Shown in pieces: positions 37,752-50,344 of a stretch of 64,000 nt of DNA. This DNA is from Eretmocerus hayati (taxonomy: Eukaryota > Arthropoda > Insecta > Hymenoptera > Aphelinidae). Position numbers and translations under genes: made by a program. Position 1 is the first letter of the stretch. Each line of letters opens with the position of its first letter. The notes under the pieces are model-generated. The model saw only the letters and a list, made by a program, of their open reading frames with translations, had not been told where the DNA came from and did no database searches. The DNA lies in contig CM056744.1 in the NCBI GenBank assembly GCA_029851415.1, positions 12,283,268 to 12,347,267 of the forward strand, in the 5' to 3' direction.

Positions 37752-40700
37752 GTAAAGTTAGAAAATTTTAGTAAGTTTCCTTTATTTGAAACCTATCTCA
37801 TTCAACGTTTTATTTGTTTACTTGTTTAGTGGACCTCATCAGAAAATAGTCACTCTGAGAAACTACATCTGACAATGAATGAATTCACGTATGCAGTAGA
37901 CAAGTGAGTGAATTGGCTCTTGTCAATTTGAAAGCAGTTACACGATAAGACAGCACATTGAATGTAAAGATTGTCCAAATTGTACAATATCGAACGTTTG
38001 TCCAAACTCATCACGTTTTTTTTATGAAAATATCGACCCCAACGATTTTATTCATCGACATTCATCCCAGAGTACATACCTCAATACACTGACCTTTTAC
38101 CTTACCCTACAATCTGGACAATAGTCCCAACGGACAGACTCGACTATCGAGAATCAAAGGCCGAAAAGTAGCTCCAACAATGAGCCATCCCATACTAGTA
38201 ATACTGAATGCAAACATATAATACACTGACTAGTTTCTTTTTTTTCCTTTCAAAGATCTGAAAATTAGGAGATCTAGACCGGGCGTGGTACCAATACATC
38301 ACAAGCTTTGCTCAGTGCAGTATTTTATCCCCGAATTTCTTTCATACTGCGCAGTAGCGAAGTGGCTGACAGAATCTTCACAACATTCAGTTTTGATCCT
38401 GGTGCCGGATTCTAAATGTGCACGTTTGAGGTTCCCCTCAAGTAAAAAAAAAATCTGTGTATAGCAAAAGTCGTAAGGGTAACCCAGAATTTTTTCATGG
38501 AGAGCAAAGTGGTCGGATGGTTATAATTGAATTGATGTATGTATCAGTAATGGTGTGTGTATGTGTGAACTAAACAGTGCAACAACTAAGTGATTTTGAC
38601 GACTGGTTATTGCTATCCGAGTCGCGACGAATTGAATGAACGGTATAATACGGTAAATTTCGCTAATACTATGTTTACCCTGCGGATATGGATGCCTCAT
38701 GATCTTTACAATGGGGGATGAATGTATGGATGAATTTGTGATGGCGATGGTGCATTAATTCGAGGGAATGAGTTATGCGAATTTATATGAATCTGGTTCT
38801 CTGATTTTGTTTGATCACGTGGATGCTGCATCTGGTATCTCGTTTTCATTCATCGATTGTTCGATTTTACCCTTGTTAAATGGTAGCATTGTGAGAGTTG
38901 GAATTTATGGGTATTAACAACCTTGTATTGAGGTCAGAATTAGGCTAAATTACGGCAGAGATGAAGGCTGTGACTCCGGTAATAATTTTTCAGTGGAAGA
39001 CTGACAATACTTTGGATATTTGATACTTAGACTCTATGAAATATCGTTATTGGCACTGTATATTTATGCCAATGTTCGATAATTTCGACCTCGAAAATTG
39101 GATGGAGACCCTTGGAAATCCTCCAAAAGTTCCGTATGAATAGAAGTTGGAAGGGCATTTCTGTATCGTAGTATTTTACCTCTACTTACAATTATTTAGG
39201 ATCTTTCTGAGTATTTGCTAGAGGATCCCAAAAAAATCCATATTTTATTCTGAGACAATAAACGTGGGTTCGTGACATAGAGTAGCAGCTGGAGTGGAAT
39301 CAGATTTACGAATCTAATCCAGACTAATAACACAATATAATCAAAACAACGGAAAGATTTAAACACCATCCTCACTCCAAGATCACCATTGGCTCCTTAA
39401 AAAAAAAAAAAAAAAGGCCTCATGAATGACGAGGTAAAAAAGTCAACCCCGGAAATCACAAGTGGGTTGAAAGTTGACAAGTAACGCGCAGCCGTCAACT
39501 TGACCCTGAAAAGAATCTCTCCATCAAAAGCGACCCTGAATATAAATCCATGCTCTTGGCCCTTCTCTCATTCCACCTTCGCTCACGAAACTCGATCTCA
39601 TATATCCACACACGTGCCATACGCCATACAAAATAAGCCCTTTGCTATAAACCTAACCTCATTCAAAAGCCAAAATCCCGCCAAAAGTGAAAGGTCCTTA
39701 TTGTGTAACTGCTAATCACCTGGCGATAAAAAAAAAGTTTTAAAATTCTTTGCTATAATATGGCACGTGCCCTACTTTACGTGATTTTTCACACATGCAT
39801 CAATTGGATTATATCTACAACACACACACCCGTATAAAAATTTAGAGGTTAGAAAGCGGCAGATGCGCAGCTTGTACCCGCTAGAGCCACTTATTGTAGA
39901 CGCAGCCACAAATGATGGTGCATCGACGGGGAAGTGTGAAAAGTCTTATCATTGTGTAATATACTCACTGTAGTGGCACCCTGTTGTTTCAAAAGTGGTA
40001 TTATTGAGTTGTTACGTGTATAACCGCAGGGTGCAACTGTATTGATGGAAATTGAAGAAGGTAGTGTATGCAAGCGATGCAGATGCAGTTTGCGATGAAA
40101 GTGACAGATGCACCCGATATTGCAGGCGTTTGTGTGCATCATTATGGTGCACCAACCACTGCATCAAAGCAGTAATTGAGACGTATTCATCCTGATTGAA
40201 CATTTGTTTCTAGATGTGGGTACGGTCTGGATTTTACAAATTCAAGGACTGTGATTGAGAGTACAATGCATCTGTGACTCGAGGTGGCAAGTGCACCGAG
40301 CGGGAAAAATGTTTGAATTTATAGAAGGAGCAGAAACTTGGAGGGAAAAACTAGTAAAATGTGTTTGATTTTTCCGAAATATTGAATGACAAGCTATTAT
40401 TTCATAGAATTTTTGTTTATCCATATCGGAATTCTTTTAGGAAAATTTCGTCGTTGAGAATCTTTGCTGGAATTTACCACGGATTGTTGAATGTTCCAGT
40501 CGAATTCAAAGTACAGCAAATCACAGCTATAACCTATAAATCCTATTCTCAATAATCAAATAAGCTCTCGAAGGGAAATGATTGCAGGTAATGTGAAACT
40601 TTCAGCTATTTCAAAGCTATTTTCAAGTAGAAGCTTGATCCTTAAATTCACTATGATCTCAACTGATGAATAATATGATTTCTTGCAAAAGTAACCACCA

Positions 40701-43700
40701 CGGCTACGCCAATTTCACCTCGATTTTTACACATTATGTGATATTATCCAGGCTCATCTACAAGTAAAATTTGAATGAAGAACTATGAGAACTCATTACA
40801 TCTCTATCATACCATTTTTAAAATCACCCAATCGTGAAAGTCAACATTTTTATACACGAAGACTCGAAAAACCCCACATTAACCAATGAAACCATCAATC
40901 TCCAATCCAAACATCACAAAATTTCTCTCTCTACATAAAAGATTTCGAATTTCCAACAGTAGTGCCATCCGATAAATCGAATGGAAATTAGAAAGGTTCT
41001 CATAGAATCCGGCAAAATCTCTATCCTTTTTACCTAACTTCCAATACACCTATCTCAAGTCAATGATCTAAAACCCAAGATCTCAATTGTCCCTCATCAA
41101 TGATCGGCAACTTAAACTCTCACCCATGAAAAGCCGATCTTCTCTAAAGAGCACAGGCACATCTCTTATAACAATCGCTTAAAAAAAGAATCGAAAACTC
41201 AAAGGATTCGCGTCAGAATGATGGACGGACGTATATATCGGTGGAGATACTTTCCATGTGATGTACTATAGAGGATCATTTAATTGTACGGTTCGATTTT
41301 CTGTTCGTTTGAACGAGAATAGAATTGTGTGCATACTGTGTGCGATATCGAGCTTTCTCAAATTTAAATTGTGTACGGAGTCCGTCATGAAAGTTCGATA
41401 GTGTTCGACAATCGATTTGTGCATTTGATTCGGGATTGGTGTTAAATGGACGCATAAATAACAGGTTTTCTCGGTACTATGGTATGTATAGGATGTGCTC
41501 GCGATTTTCACTTGCTTAGAGAGATGATATCGTTACGTGTTTTTCAAGTAGAATTGGAGGCTTTCTTTTTGGGGCGACGTATTTATCGGCATCACGATTT
41601 GGATTGAACTTGAAATTCTGTTCTTAAGAAACTTTAATCTTGGATATGTATTCATCATTCATCTTAATGAATTTTCAGCGTTTTCTTCTTGGTAATAAGG
41701 AATCAATGAAATTAGTATATTTCATTCATATCAAAGGATGTCTTTCCACTGAACTATTTCAGTTTTCTTGTTTTCTTATTTTAGCTGAATAAACTCAAAG
41801 CCTTTTTTTCGAGAAATTCTTTTTCCGGCTGACTCTGGTAGACATGAAATTCTAGGTTAATCCGTTCACTATTTTGTCCCTTGCAGAAGACAATTTTGTT
41901 GTTGGAAATAGTTTCCATGCCTATGAATTACTGTAGGACATTTTAAACGCGATTTTCCCATTTTAGTATTTGTCCTTCAAAATATCAACGATTCCTCATT
42001 GCTCTGACGTCTAGAGACTGAGATTCAGAAACCCTGTAGTGAACTGCTTAATGGGTTCATCATAAAGTATTGAGTTTCTGACCTATAACCTCAAAAATGC
42101 CTTCGAATGTATGGATTTTCAGTCCAATTGATGATCAAAGACCAAAAGTTACTGCTAACGAGAAATCTGTTACCTAAAAAAAAAAAAAAAATATCCTCGG
42201 AATTAGAAAGGAAAATCATTTTATCAATAAGTAACTATGAATTGAATTAGTAAGTGTTCATAACCTTTAATTTCTAATTTTAATGACAATACCTGAAATG
42301 AATGAAATTATACTCATTGCTCTAATCCATTATTGGTCCCTTATGAGTCTGTAACCCGAGCCTCTGACTATAGAACAAGACATTCAAATCCTGCCAAAGA
42401 ATTCATCGCCACAAACAATTTCGCTAATCATAAAACACTTTACCACCCATTAAAATCCACCAAATTACTTTGTCGGAAGGGTTATGCATGTACAAGCGGT
42501 ACCAGTTGATTGATCTCTTCTTCAATGCACCAACTACTTACTCTAAAACACAACCATGTATCCTAAATACCAATGCTCCCTCATTCATATAACCTAACCT
42601 CAAAAATATACTCTTTCTTAGTATGGCAACACTAATTAATCCCAAGTGTTACAATGCGACCAAAATGTTCGTTTTTGGCATGACCCTTGACAATCGTAAA
42701 ATGCTTCCCTTTCCATCATATAAGTACATAGACATACTATTATATGTATGCACTTTATATATCTGAGTTGAAGTAGAAGTCTTTACGAGTGCACCCCATC
42801 GTGAATACAAGTTCAAAAGTGCGAATATTATGGAATGAAGCTTGAAATGATGGTTTAAGAGTTTTTGCGCTTGGTTTGCCTCCCCCTTCTCTCCCCATCA
42901 TAAATTACGTCGCCCTTTTACGAGTGCAATTATATTACAACGGCGTCTAATTTAAGGGCGCAACTCTTTACATGCACATTCAACCATGTGGGCAATAGTT
43001 ATTACTACACATGTATATTTTGACTCGTTATACGAGAAGTTGAGTACTTACAAAGCAAAATTTTCGAGTTTTGGACATGGATAAAATTTATGGGATGGAT
43101 GGTGATCTAGTGTATGAATTTTGGTTTATCTAAATCTGAGGAAGAGTTTTGAGTACTTCTTGGAGATGATGTATCTTGTGACTTTATTACTTGGGCCTTG
43201 AAGAGATTTTTCTGGAGTTAGAAGCGTGCTCTGGAAGTGCAAGGTCAATATCTTTGTGGTTCATGGACTTGCAGTTGTCTATAAATTTTTGGATGAAAGG
43301 TTGGAATGTGAGGTGCACTGAGTGCATTCTAAGGTCATATTCCACGAATTTTGCATAGTGAACCAAGGCACGAAATTTATTCTGAAAAATCTTGAAAAAT
43401 GTTGTATCCATGTTGCAAAGAATTAGTCGATTTTCATAAATTAACTAGCAAATTAAAATGATGAATTCTTAATGAAATAATGAAAATGTATCTTAGGTGG
43501 AAAGAATATCCAATTCCATCAATTCTTCTCAAAATATCAATCCGGGATATTCTATAGAAAATCGTTACGGGAATCTGATATTTTTCCCAATTTTGGAACT
43601 AGTAGGAAAAAGTTACAAAGCTGAACTTTCACATTTTTTATGAAGAAAAAAAATAACACCCATATCCTTCCCTGTTTTCAGTATCGTTACGATATTTCAA

Positions 43701-44102
43701 AGTGACATACCACTTAGATAATTTTCTAATCTCTAGGATTGAAAGCTGTCAAACACTTTGCAAAGTGAGAGCTGATATTTTCGCATCAATTATTCCAATA
43801 CCCCAGAAAAAAATATTGATTACACAGCTGCGGATAATCCATATGCTTGTGATTACTTAAATATGTTCCAAAAGAACATATAATATCCAAAGACTCGGCT
43901 TAAAACGTAAGCCGTTAAATTTGATACCGCTTGAGGTGCGAATTATTATTCGACTGTACCCAAAATGTAACACGAGAAAATTGATAGACTTGAACAGCGT
44001 AATACAATACCTGCCAATTTTATAATTTTCACCGATTAAGAGATTAGCAACACGTCTACCAACATTATACTATATACACATGGATAAATTGAACAAATTC
44101 TA

Positions 44103-44127
44103 GCCTGAATGATGTTGATCATCAGGC
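44103..44127. repeat. Short stem-loop
   Basis: GCCTGAATGAT and ATCATCAGGC pair with one bulge around a GTTG loop. No terminator or RNA-gene context. Confidence 0.5.
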
Positions 44128-44261
44128 ATACCAATCTACCAAACAAAAAGTCGATTTCTCTAGAAAATTTATTAATCCTTGTCATCTTACAAGGATAAAA
44201 ATACATTCACTTGAAAAGTCTACGTTTTCTCTAATAGCCTTCGAGTGAGAATGTGTAGTAT

Positions 44262-44507
44262 ATGGCGTCCGAGCGTCGTGTATTGCTCCGAGTCAAATCT
44301 CGTTCTTACTCGTCACTTTTTCGAATAATGAGAGAAATTCATGCGCATCGAGTTCACTTCAATCGAATTCTCGGAAGCGCGAAGTTAGCAATTTTACCAT
44401 CTTCATCGGTGCAAAATTCACAAGCGAGTAAATTGGCCTATTCGTGTGGAAAATTTTTTTTTTGGTTTAATCGTCGGAAAAGATTAGCGATTGCTGCTAC
44501 AAGATGA
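44262..44507 (+). CDS. Small basic ORF, doubtful
   Basis: An 81-codon frame with a true ATG (ATGGCGTCCGAGCG). The product would be very basic (MASERRVLLRVKSRSYSSLF at its start, then many K and R residues, ending RRKRLAIAATR). There is no domain and no convincing 5' or 3' gene context, and the first 30 codons are slightly GC-richer than the flanks. The basic, acid-poor N-terminus would suit a mitochondrial targeting sequence, but such composition is also common in chance frames. Kept only because it has a proper start and an unusual composition. Confidence 0.12.
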   Translation: MASERRVLLRVKSRSYSSLFRIMREIHAHRVHFNRILGSAKLAILPSSSVQNSQASKLAYSCGKFFFWFNRRKRLAIAATR

Positions 44508-45861
44508 TAGGAGAAGATGATTTTGAGCGAGAAGATGAGTGGGATGATTGTTATAACGTTTGGATACGCGATGCGGAGGGAAAAAATCACAAATATATAG
44601 ATAGGAAAGTTAGCAGGTGATTTTCATCGTTCACATGATGAATAGGATGATAGTTGTGGTGTTAACAAGTTCCTTCCGGAAATTGAGAAGTTTCATTTTT
44701 GTCGACAAGCTTATTAAGCTGAGATGATTGTCGAGCTACAATTCATTTGGATGGTCGTATGTTTAAAATTATCGGTTCCCGGATCTCCATCAGGAAAATT
44801 GATGGACAGTGTTACTTTTGAGTTTGTGCGAAAATGTGCATCGAAGGCACGGTTATTTTAGGTGTTTGTGATGTAACCATGCGATGATAATACGTGCTGT
44901 AAAATCTTAATCGAGTGGTCTATTAGATGGCATACAAGAAGATTGGCATAGGTTCAATTTTCTGCCAGATTTATGGAAGCCATTACCGATATCAAGCTGT
45001 GGAATATTTTTAGTAAAAGTCCCTGACGTCACTGGCTGTTGTCAAATCATTATGAAAAATTCTCATTTTCATCAATTCAAAACTCTTCTAAATTCAAGAT
45101 ACCGTGGTAAATGAAACATACACTTTTTGACCATTGATCAAGTCTTCATATGATTATCGTTCCATTTCGATTACTAATAAGGACCCGATACCCTACCAAT
45201 GTAACAATAGTCCTGAAAATCGTGCTAACAAGTAAAATTCACATCGTGGCAAACAGAATCTCGGTCTGGCGGAAATCTCCTCAGTAACTCAATAAACACC
45301 CACTCAAGTATCCATAAAATGCTTGAGACTTGGAGTATTTTAGCGTGTTTATGCAAAACGGCAGCACATTGCCAGAACTTAACCAAGCCTCGGAAGTAGG
45401 AAACAGCTCTTTCATTGCTCGTGATTTTTGACGTCTTTCAGCCACGCCATTCACCCATAGCACCAGTACTTCTGTTGGATTCACAGATTCAGATAAATTC
45501 GATATCGCCACTTTATTCGATCTGCTACCTAACAACTATCGTACGAAAAATTCTAGATCAATCAGTTACGGCCTTTCAGCTGGAGTTTTTCCTCCGAGAG
45601 CTATCCCCTGGTTTTTGGAAAATGAGGGGGATCAACGAACCTTTTCGGATCTTTGGTATTTCTGGAAATTTTGAATAGCTTTATGGTTTTCATCTCTAAG
45701 TGGATTGTTAATCTGATAAGAGTATATCTAACCATCCTCGCAACCATCAAATAGTTGCCCTAAAACTTGGCTATCAAATCCCATGGCTTACCTCATGTAG
45801 CAGAATTTTTCTTTCCATGAAACAAGTGTGAATTGATAAAATATGAGAAATAGCCATTCGA

Positions 45862-45897
45862 CTAATATGCAAATTTCATTTCTGATTTCAGGTGAGT
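45862..45897 (+). promoter_or_regulatory. Candidate recursive (ratchet) splice site
   Basis: CTAAT at 45862-45866, a T-rich tract at 45873-45888, TTTCAG ending at 45891, and GTGAGT at 45892-45897. The branch A (45865) is 26 nt from the AG. The arrangement almost repeats that at 20649-20682, on the same strand and 25 kb downstream. Two exact CAGGTGAGT nonamers with branch motifs and pyrimidine tracts on one strand are more than a 64-kb AT-rich window should give by chance. As known for long insect introns, such sites allow stepwise removal of the intron. RNA evidence is needed to confirm use. Confidence 0.45.
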
Positions 45898-46477
45898 GTC
45901 CAGAAGTATCTCAATTATTCCTTTCCGTCTGCAACCAGAGTCGTAAGTTACGTCAAGTCTACAAGCCCTTGGCTATCCTCAAAGATATCATTGATTTTGA
46001 AGCCTATAAACATGATCACAACAGTTTTGTCTGTTGATTGCGATATGAATCTATCATTCAGCTTAAACTTGAAACATGCAATCTACAATCGGTTAATGTT
46101 GAATGTTACACTTGAAAAAAAGTCTCCAGAATGTTCATGAAAAATTACCCTGATGCAACCACGCGGTCGCATCTCAAATGCACCTCTTCTCATTCTAACC
46201 TCAAAAATCCACAGGTATACCTCCCACGAATACGATACAAATCCATTTGCGAATCCCCAATGGGATGAATTTGAAAGTCAAAGCAAGAAGTGCGTGCGGT
46301 AACCAAGGCGGAAATCCGACTCTAGAATTCGTCTCTTGAGAGTTAAATCCTAATGGATTCTAAATGTCGCGTATCTCGTTTTATGCACGCACTGTGCACA
46401 GACATCCATCGATTAGACGGAAAGCTTTTGATGTTTACTTAATATAATCAAACTGGTGGTATCTGTATTTTCTTCAG

Positions 46478-46572
46478 ATTATCGAAATGGTCAAGATCCA
46501 TTTGAAAAGCGTATTGAAATTATATGGGGTCCTAATGAGCGGAAATTGGGGATTTACATAACGATTTCTTAA
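46478..46572 (+). CDS. Weak terminal-exon candidate
   Basis: GTATTTTCTTCAG ends at 46477, a good acceptor. It is followed by two bases and 30 open codons to TAA at 46570-46572. The frame reads YRNGQDPFEKRIEII, then WGPNERKLGIYITIS, which looks like ordinary protein. A second frame is open over nearly the same length, which lowers the weight of this one. No donor is visible before the stop, so only a last exon would fit, and no AATAAA signal was seen close downstream. Confidence 0.15.
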
Positions 46573-48905
46573 ATGTTCACTTGCAGATTTCGTATCATGA
46601 GTCAACAAGCTGTATTTGATCTAATCAATCAATCGCACTTCCTCGTCTCGTTGACAGTCACTTCCAATTACTTTCTATTTGATATTTTTTCCGTGATTTA
46701 ATTTTTTAGGAGATAGTGTGGCTCAAGATATTTTGATTGATCTTCTATGTGATATGCTGTTGGATTTTGCTAAGTTTTCTGGTTTTACCATGATTTTTCA
46801 TTGGGTAACATCTAATGAGACCAATGAAAAATAAGATTTTATTCAACGGGAGATGTTCGTTGCAAAACAGGAAAAATCCTCCCACAATCTTGTAACCGTA
46901 CAATCCTGAATACCAGAACTCATCTTCCAAAGGTGTTCGTATCTCTTGAGATCAGGAAGCATAATCCAAACCCTGTATTTAAAGGAATCATCCCGGCGTG
47001 ACCGGTCGACCTCACACAGAGAGAACATCTCGCAAAAGTATATATATTACGTGAACCGACAGCGCACCCGCATGGCTCATTAACCTCTGGCCTTATATAC
47101 TTTTTTTGCCCTCACAGCCAGAGATGCAGATGGCAAAGAAGCTTTAAATAATTCGATTCTGAACATTGTAGACGAGTTTCTCACTCTTTCAAAGAATGCT
47201 TGGGGACATTTGTCGTGGGAATTTTGAAATTTTTCTTTTGTTGATGGATAGAAGCGTTAGGTGTATTCTTATAGAAGTGAGCGTCTTGAGTAGATTTAAC
47301 TTGCGCGAAAACTCCCTCTGAAAGCCAGTTAGTTCAACAATCAAAAATGAGGATGATTTCAGCCATAAAATGTCACATTATCGGCTTGAGGTCATGAGTT
47401 CATAAACTAGCCAGGAAATTTTTTAATCTTTCTGGCTGTTTTATGACCATTAGGCCTGAAATTGTCAATTTGTGCCTAATTGATGGTTGGATTTGTCATT
47501 TTAACAACTTCTTAGTATTCACACGCGGGTGGGTAGAGTTTCGGACGACAAAATTGAAAAGAACGAAAAGATACCCGCACTTTCGAATTGATCAAATGGT
47601 TTACGATTTTGAATGTTTTCACCTCTCAATTCGAGATTACTATACAATTTAGCCTTCGGCTCATTCCACGTAGTTTCTTCAATGTCAGGGTTATGTACAC
47701 AAAAACCAATCAAACGAATGAAAAATTCCATGACATACGGTGGTTTACCCAAGTATCCGAAGACTTTGCAATTACCGAATCTTCGTAACTACAACTTCCA
47801 ACATCAGATCAACTTCATTCCAAGCTATACAATCTTATGGAGAAACGGTATATTTTACTCATGGGAAAACACATCAGACAGTCAATTAAATAACTTGAAG
47901 AAAATACTAACCTATAGTTTTCGACCGTTTCAGCCATCATCGTATGTAACTTTTACTTCCGTCATCGGGACAGCCTTTCACGCAATTATCACACCACATA
48001 CTCGGCCGTCCATAACCTATAAAATGCAACCGCTTACGCGCCAAATCTTATAAAATGTACACAATGCACATAGTGACATCGTCGCACGTCGATCCTAACC
48101 TCTCAACAACTCGATATGGCGTGATATCTATAAAAGGCGCCGCGATAATAATCGAATGGTACGTCACATCGATTGGCATACACTGTATCATGTATATATC
48201 GATTCTCGATGCAGCGATAAATCAGCATGCGTCGAACGTGCTCATGTAAAAGGCTTTGTAAGAATATTGCGCGACGCGTCATTTCCTTGGCTCAAAAAGT
48301 TACCGACTCACCAATTAAACTGGACGATGAAGCCCTATACCAATACCTGTTATCATACTCTAGAGTCGGTGAAAGCTAAGGTATTTTGTAGCAATGCCTG
48401 CTTTTGAAAATTCGCTCAAGACAAGTTTTGTTTTTTTATTTTTCATCTTTTTTCCATTGCGTGTGGAGATCTTTCCGCATTTTGCAAACACTTCGCAACG
48501 TTTCCTGTTGCATTCGACATCTTTTTGTCTAGACATCTCCAGGAACCTCATATGCGCGCGTTGTGAGCTTCAGATGAAATTCCGGCACAAAATGAGATTT
48601 TATTGATATTGATATAGTGATTTTGTAAGAATAATTCTTGGAGAATAGGCGTAGGTTAGGTTCTCGGTCAATCTAATTCGTATCCAATTCATCCTAGATC
48701 TTTTTTGACATGAATATTATTATATTTTGACTCTAATGTATAGACAGAGAATAATGGTGGTTGTGATTTTAATGCTGTTTTTGGACTATCTTTTTAAACG
48801 CACAAATCCAACCGAATTTGCCGCATCGGTCATACAAACAGTAGTGCAGTTCGGTGTGAAGTGATCAGAACTTTGTGAGTGAATCAATGCATTGAAACAT
48901 CAATC
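46573..48905. other. AT-rich stretch, no gene seen
   Basis: Contains a 146-codon ATG frame at 47613-48053 that I reject as a gene because it has almost no acidic residues. A GGTTAGG telomere-type motif is at 48654-48660. No RNA gene. Confidence 0.55.
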
Positions 48906-48979
48906 GACCTGTTGGCCACGTGGCTAATCTTCTAGGAAGTCCTTGCGGGGTCCATGAGGATCGAGATTTGCACCAGGTT
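48906..48979 (+). pseudogene. Degenerate tRNA-like relic or tRNA-derived SINE head
   Basis: An A-box-like TGGCCACGTGGCTAA (48913-48927) recalls the TGGCCGAGTGGTTAA of serine/leucine tRNAs. A B-box-like GGATCGAGATT lies about 45 nt downstream, and between them CTAGGAAGTCC and GCGGGGTCC sit where an anticodon arm and long variable arm would be. The flanks GACCTG (48906) and CAGGTT (to 48979) could form six acceptor-stem pairs. The T stem does not pair properly, so it is not a working tRNA. A SINE head or an old tRNA pseudogene are the options. A tail was not identified. Confidence 0.3.
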
Positions 48980-49604
48980 TCATCTTAGAAGGGATCACAA
49001 AACACCGCACCTGCGTTGATAAGTCTGATTCTTAAGCTTTTTTATACTTGAACCTCTCGTTTCCAGATTTTCAGATTTTTGCCTTAAACGCGTCGTCAAC
49101 CTAATCATAAGTATATTTAAGAAGATAGTCTAAAAACAGCATTAAAATCATAACCACCATCAATATTATTGATTGTTAGTGTTGAGCATTGTAAAATTTC
49201 AACTCCCCATCGCTCATCATTAAAAAATGATCAGGTTAAGCATAAACCATCCAAAAAATTTTGTTTGTTCACAATGAGCCAGTTCACCTCACAGAAAATT
49301 GAATCCAAAATAATCGGTTTCGACGAGTTGTTTGAATACATAAGAACTAAGCATTTTGCGACCAGTTTCTGGGCTGGCGATACGGAGGTATCCATGGGGA
49401 TCTTCTGAAGAGAAATCCGCAGAAAATTCCGTCGAAGTTATACGCGATGGTATCACTACCTTGACCTCGACTATAAAGTGATGGGGATAGTTAATATGTG
49501 AAATATCAACTTTTCATTCATATACAGAACTAACACCCTAGTCGAAATTGTGAGAATTTTTTAGCCAAAAACTGGACAAGTCTAACCTAATTGCATTGTC
49601 ACTG
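48980..49604. other. AT-rich stretch, no gene seen
   Basis: No exon, repeat end or RNA gene was recognised between the tRNA-like relic and the inverted-end element. Confidence 0.6.
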
Positions 49605-50344
49605 AGGTAAGTGTACCCAACTTGCCTCTGTACCCAACTTGCCCCCATATGCCGATCTCAGGAATGGGAGCTCGTTGACCTTCCCGCAATTTTTTTTACG
49701 TTTGTTATGTTAAAATATGAGAAAATACGTAGTTTTCATCGACCCCGGATCATTTCTGCGTTCTCCAGAAAATATAAAGTGAGTTTTCCATTTTTCGTGT
49801 TTGCACGGCTAAGAAATCACCGAGGAAATCACGTTCACTAAAACCGGTGCCAATTTATTTTTATTCGACCAATCTCTACGTCCCTTAGCGCATTCGATTC
49901 CTTGTCTCGAGACCTTCAAAATCCGCTCTTCAGGGTTGCAGAATTCTGATTTGGAGCGATTTTGTGTACAAAACACGAAGATGGTTCGAGAATCAAGAAG
50001 GCCGACATCGGAGTGTACCCAACATGCCCCCATATGGTTATCTCGGAAAAGCGTGCAGTATGGCTTTTTTTACCTCTCAGAACGTGTTTATCACGTCAAA
50101 ATAGGTCGGAAACGATGTCTTGGGTCAGCTAAAAGCTACAAATGTCGCTGCACGGTGATTGAAACGGATCAAAGCGATTTTATTCACTTCATCGCCGATT
50201 TACATTGTTTTTGGACGTATCTTAGCTCATTTTAAAGGTCTTGAGACAAGCTTCGAAATAAGTTAAAGTACGTTGGAAAATATTGAGATTAGCCAGAATT
50301 ATTAAGAAAATGGCTTAATGGGGGCAAGTTGGGTACACTGACCT
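49605..50344. mobile_element. 740-bp element with GTGTACCCAACTTGCC ends
   Basis: The left end reads AGGTAAGTGTACCCAACTTG and the right end is its inverse with one mismatch. Behind the left end the same word returns at once as TGTACCCAACTTGCCCCCAT (49629), and a third direct copy with the following CATATG...ATCTC context starts at 50013, so the interior is partly a tandem duplication of about 385 bp. No transposase or domain is seen in any frame. It looks like a non-autonomous DNA transposon, perhaps formed from two partial copies. No clear target duplication, so the superfamily is left open. Confidence 0.75.

Larger units (their letters stand above)
37772..45861. other. Long AT-rich stretch, no firm gene
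   Basis: Includes A17 at 39399-39415, A16 at 42176-42191, and several CCTAACCTCA-type motifs (39652, 42593). The imperfect hairpin at 44103-44127 and the small ORF at 44262 are listed separately. A slightly GC-richer block at 39860-40330 with repeated GATGCA words has no coding support. Confidence 0.55.

Noticed and set aside
47613..48053. 146-codon plus-strand frame with a true ATG
   Set aside because: Only about two acidic residues in 146, no domain and no splice or promoter context. This composition fits translated random AT-rich DNA.
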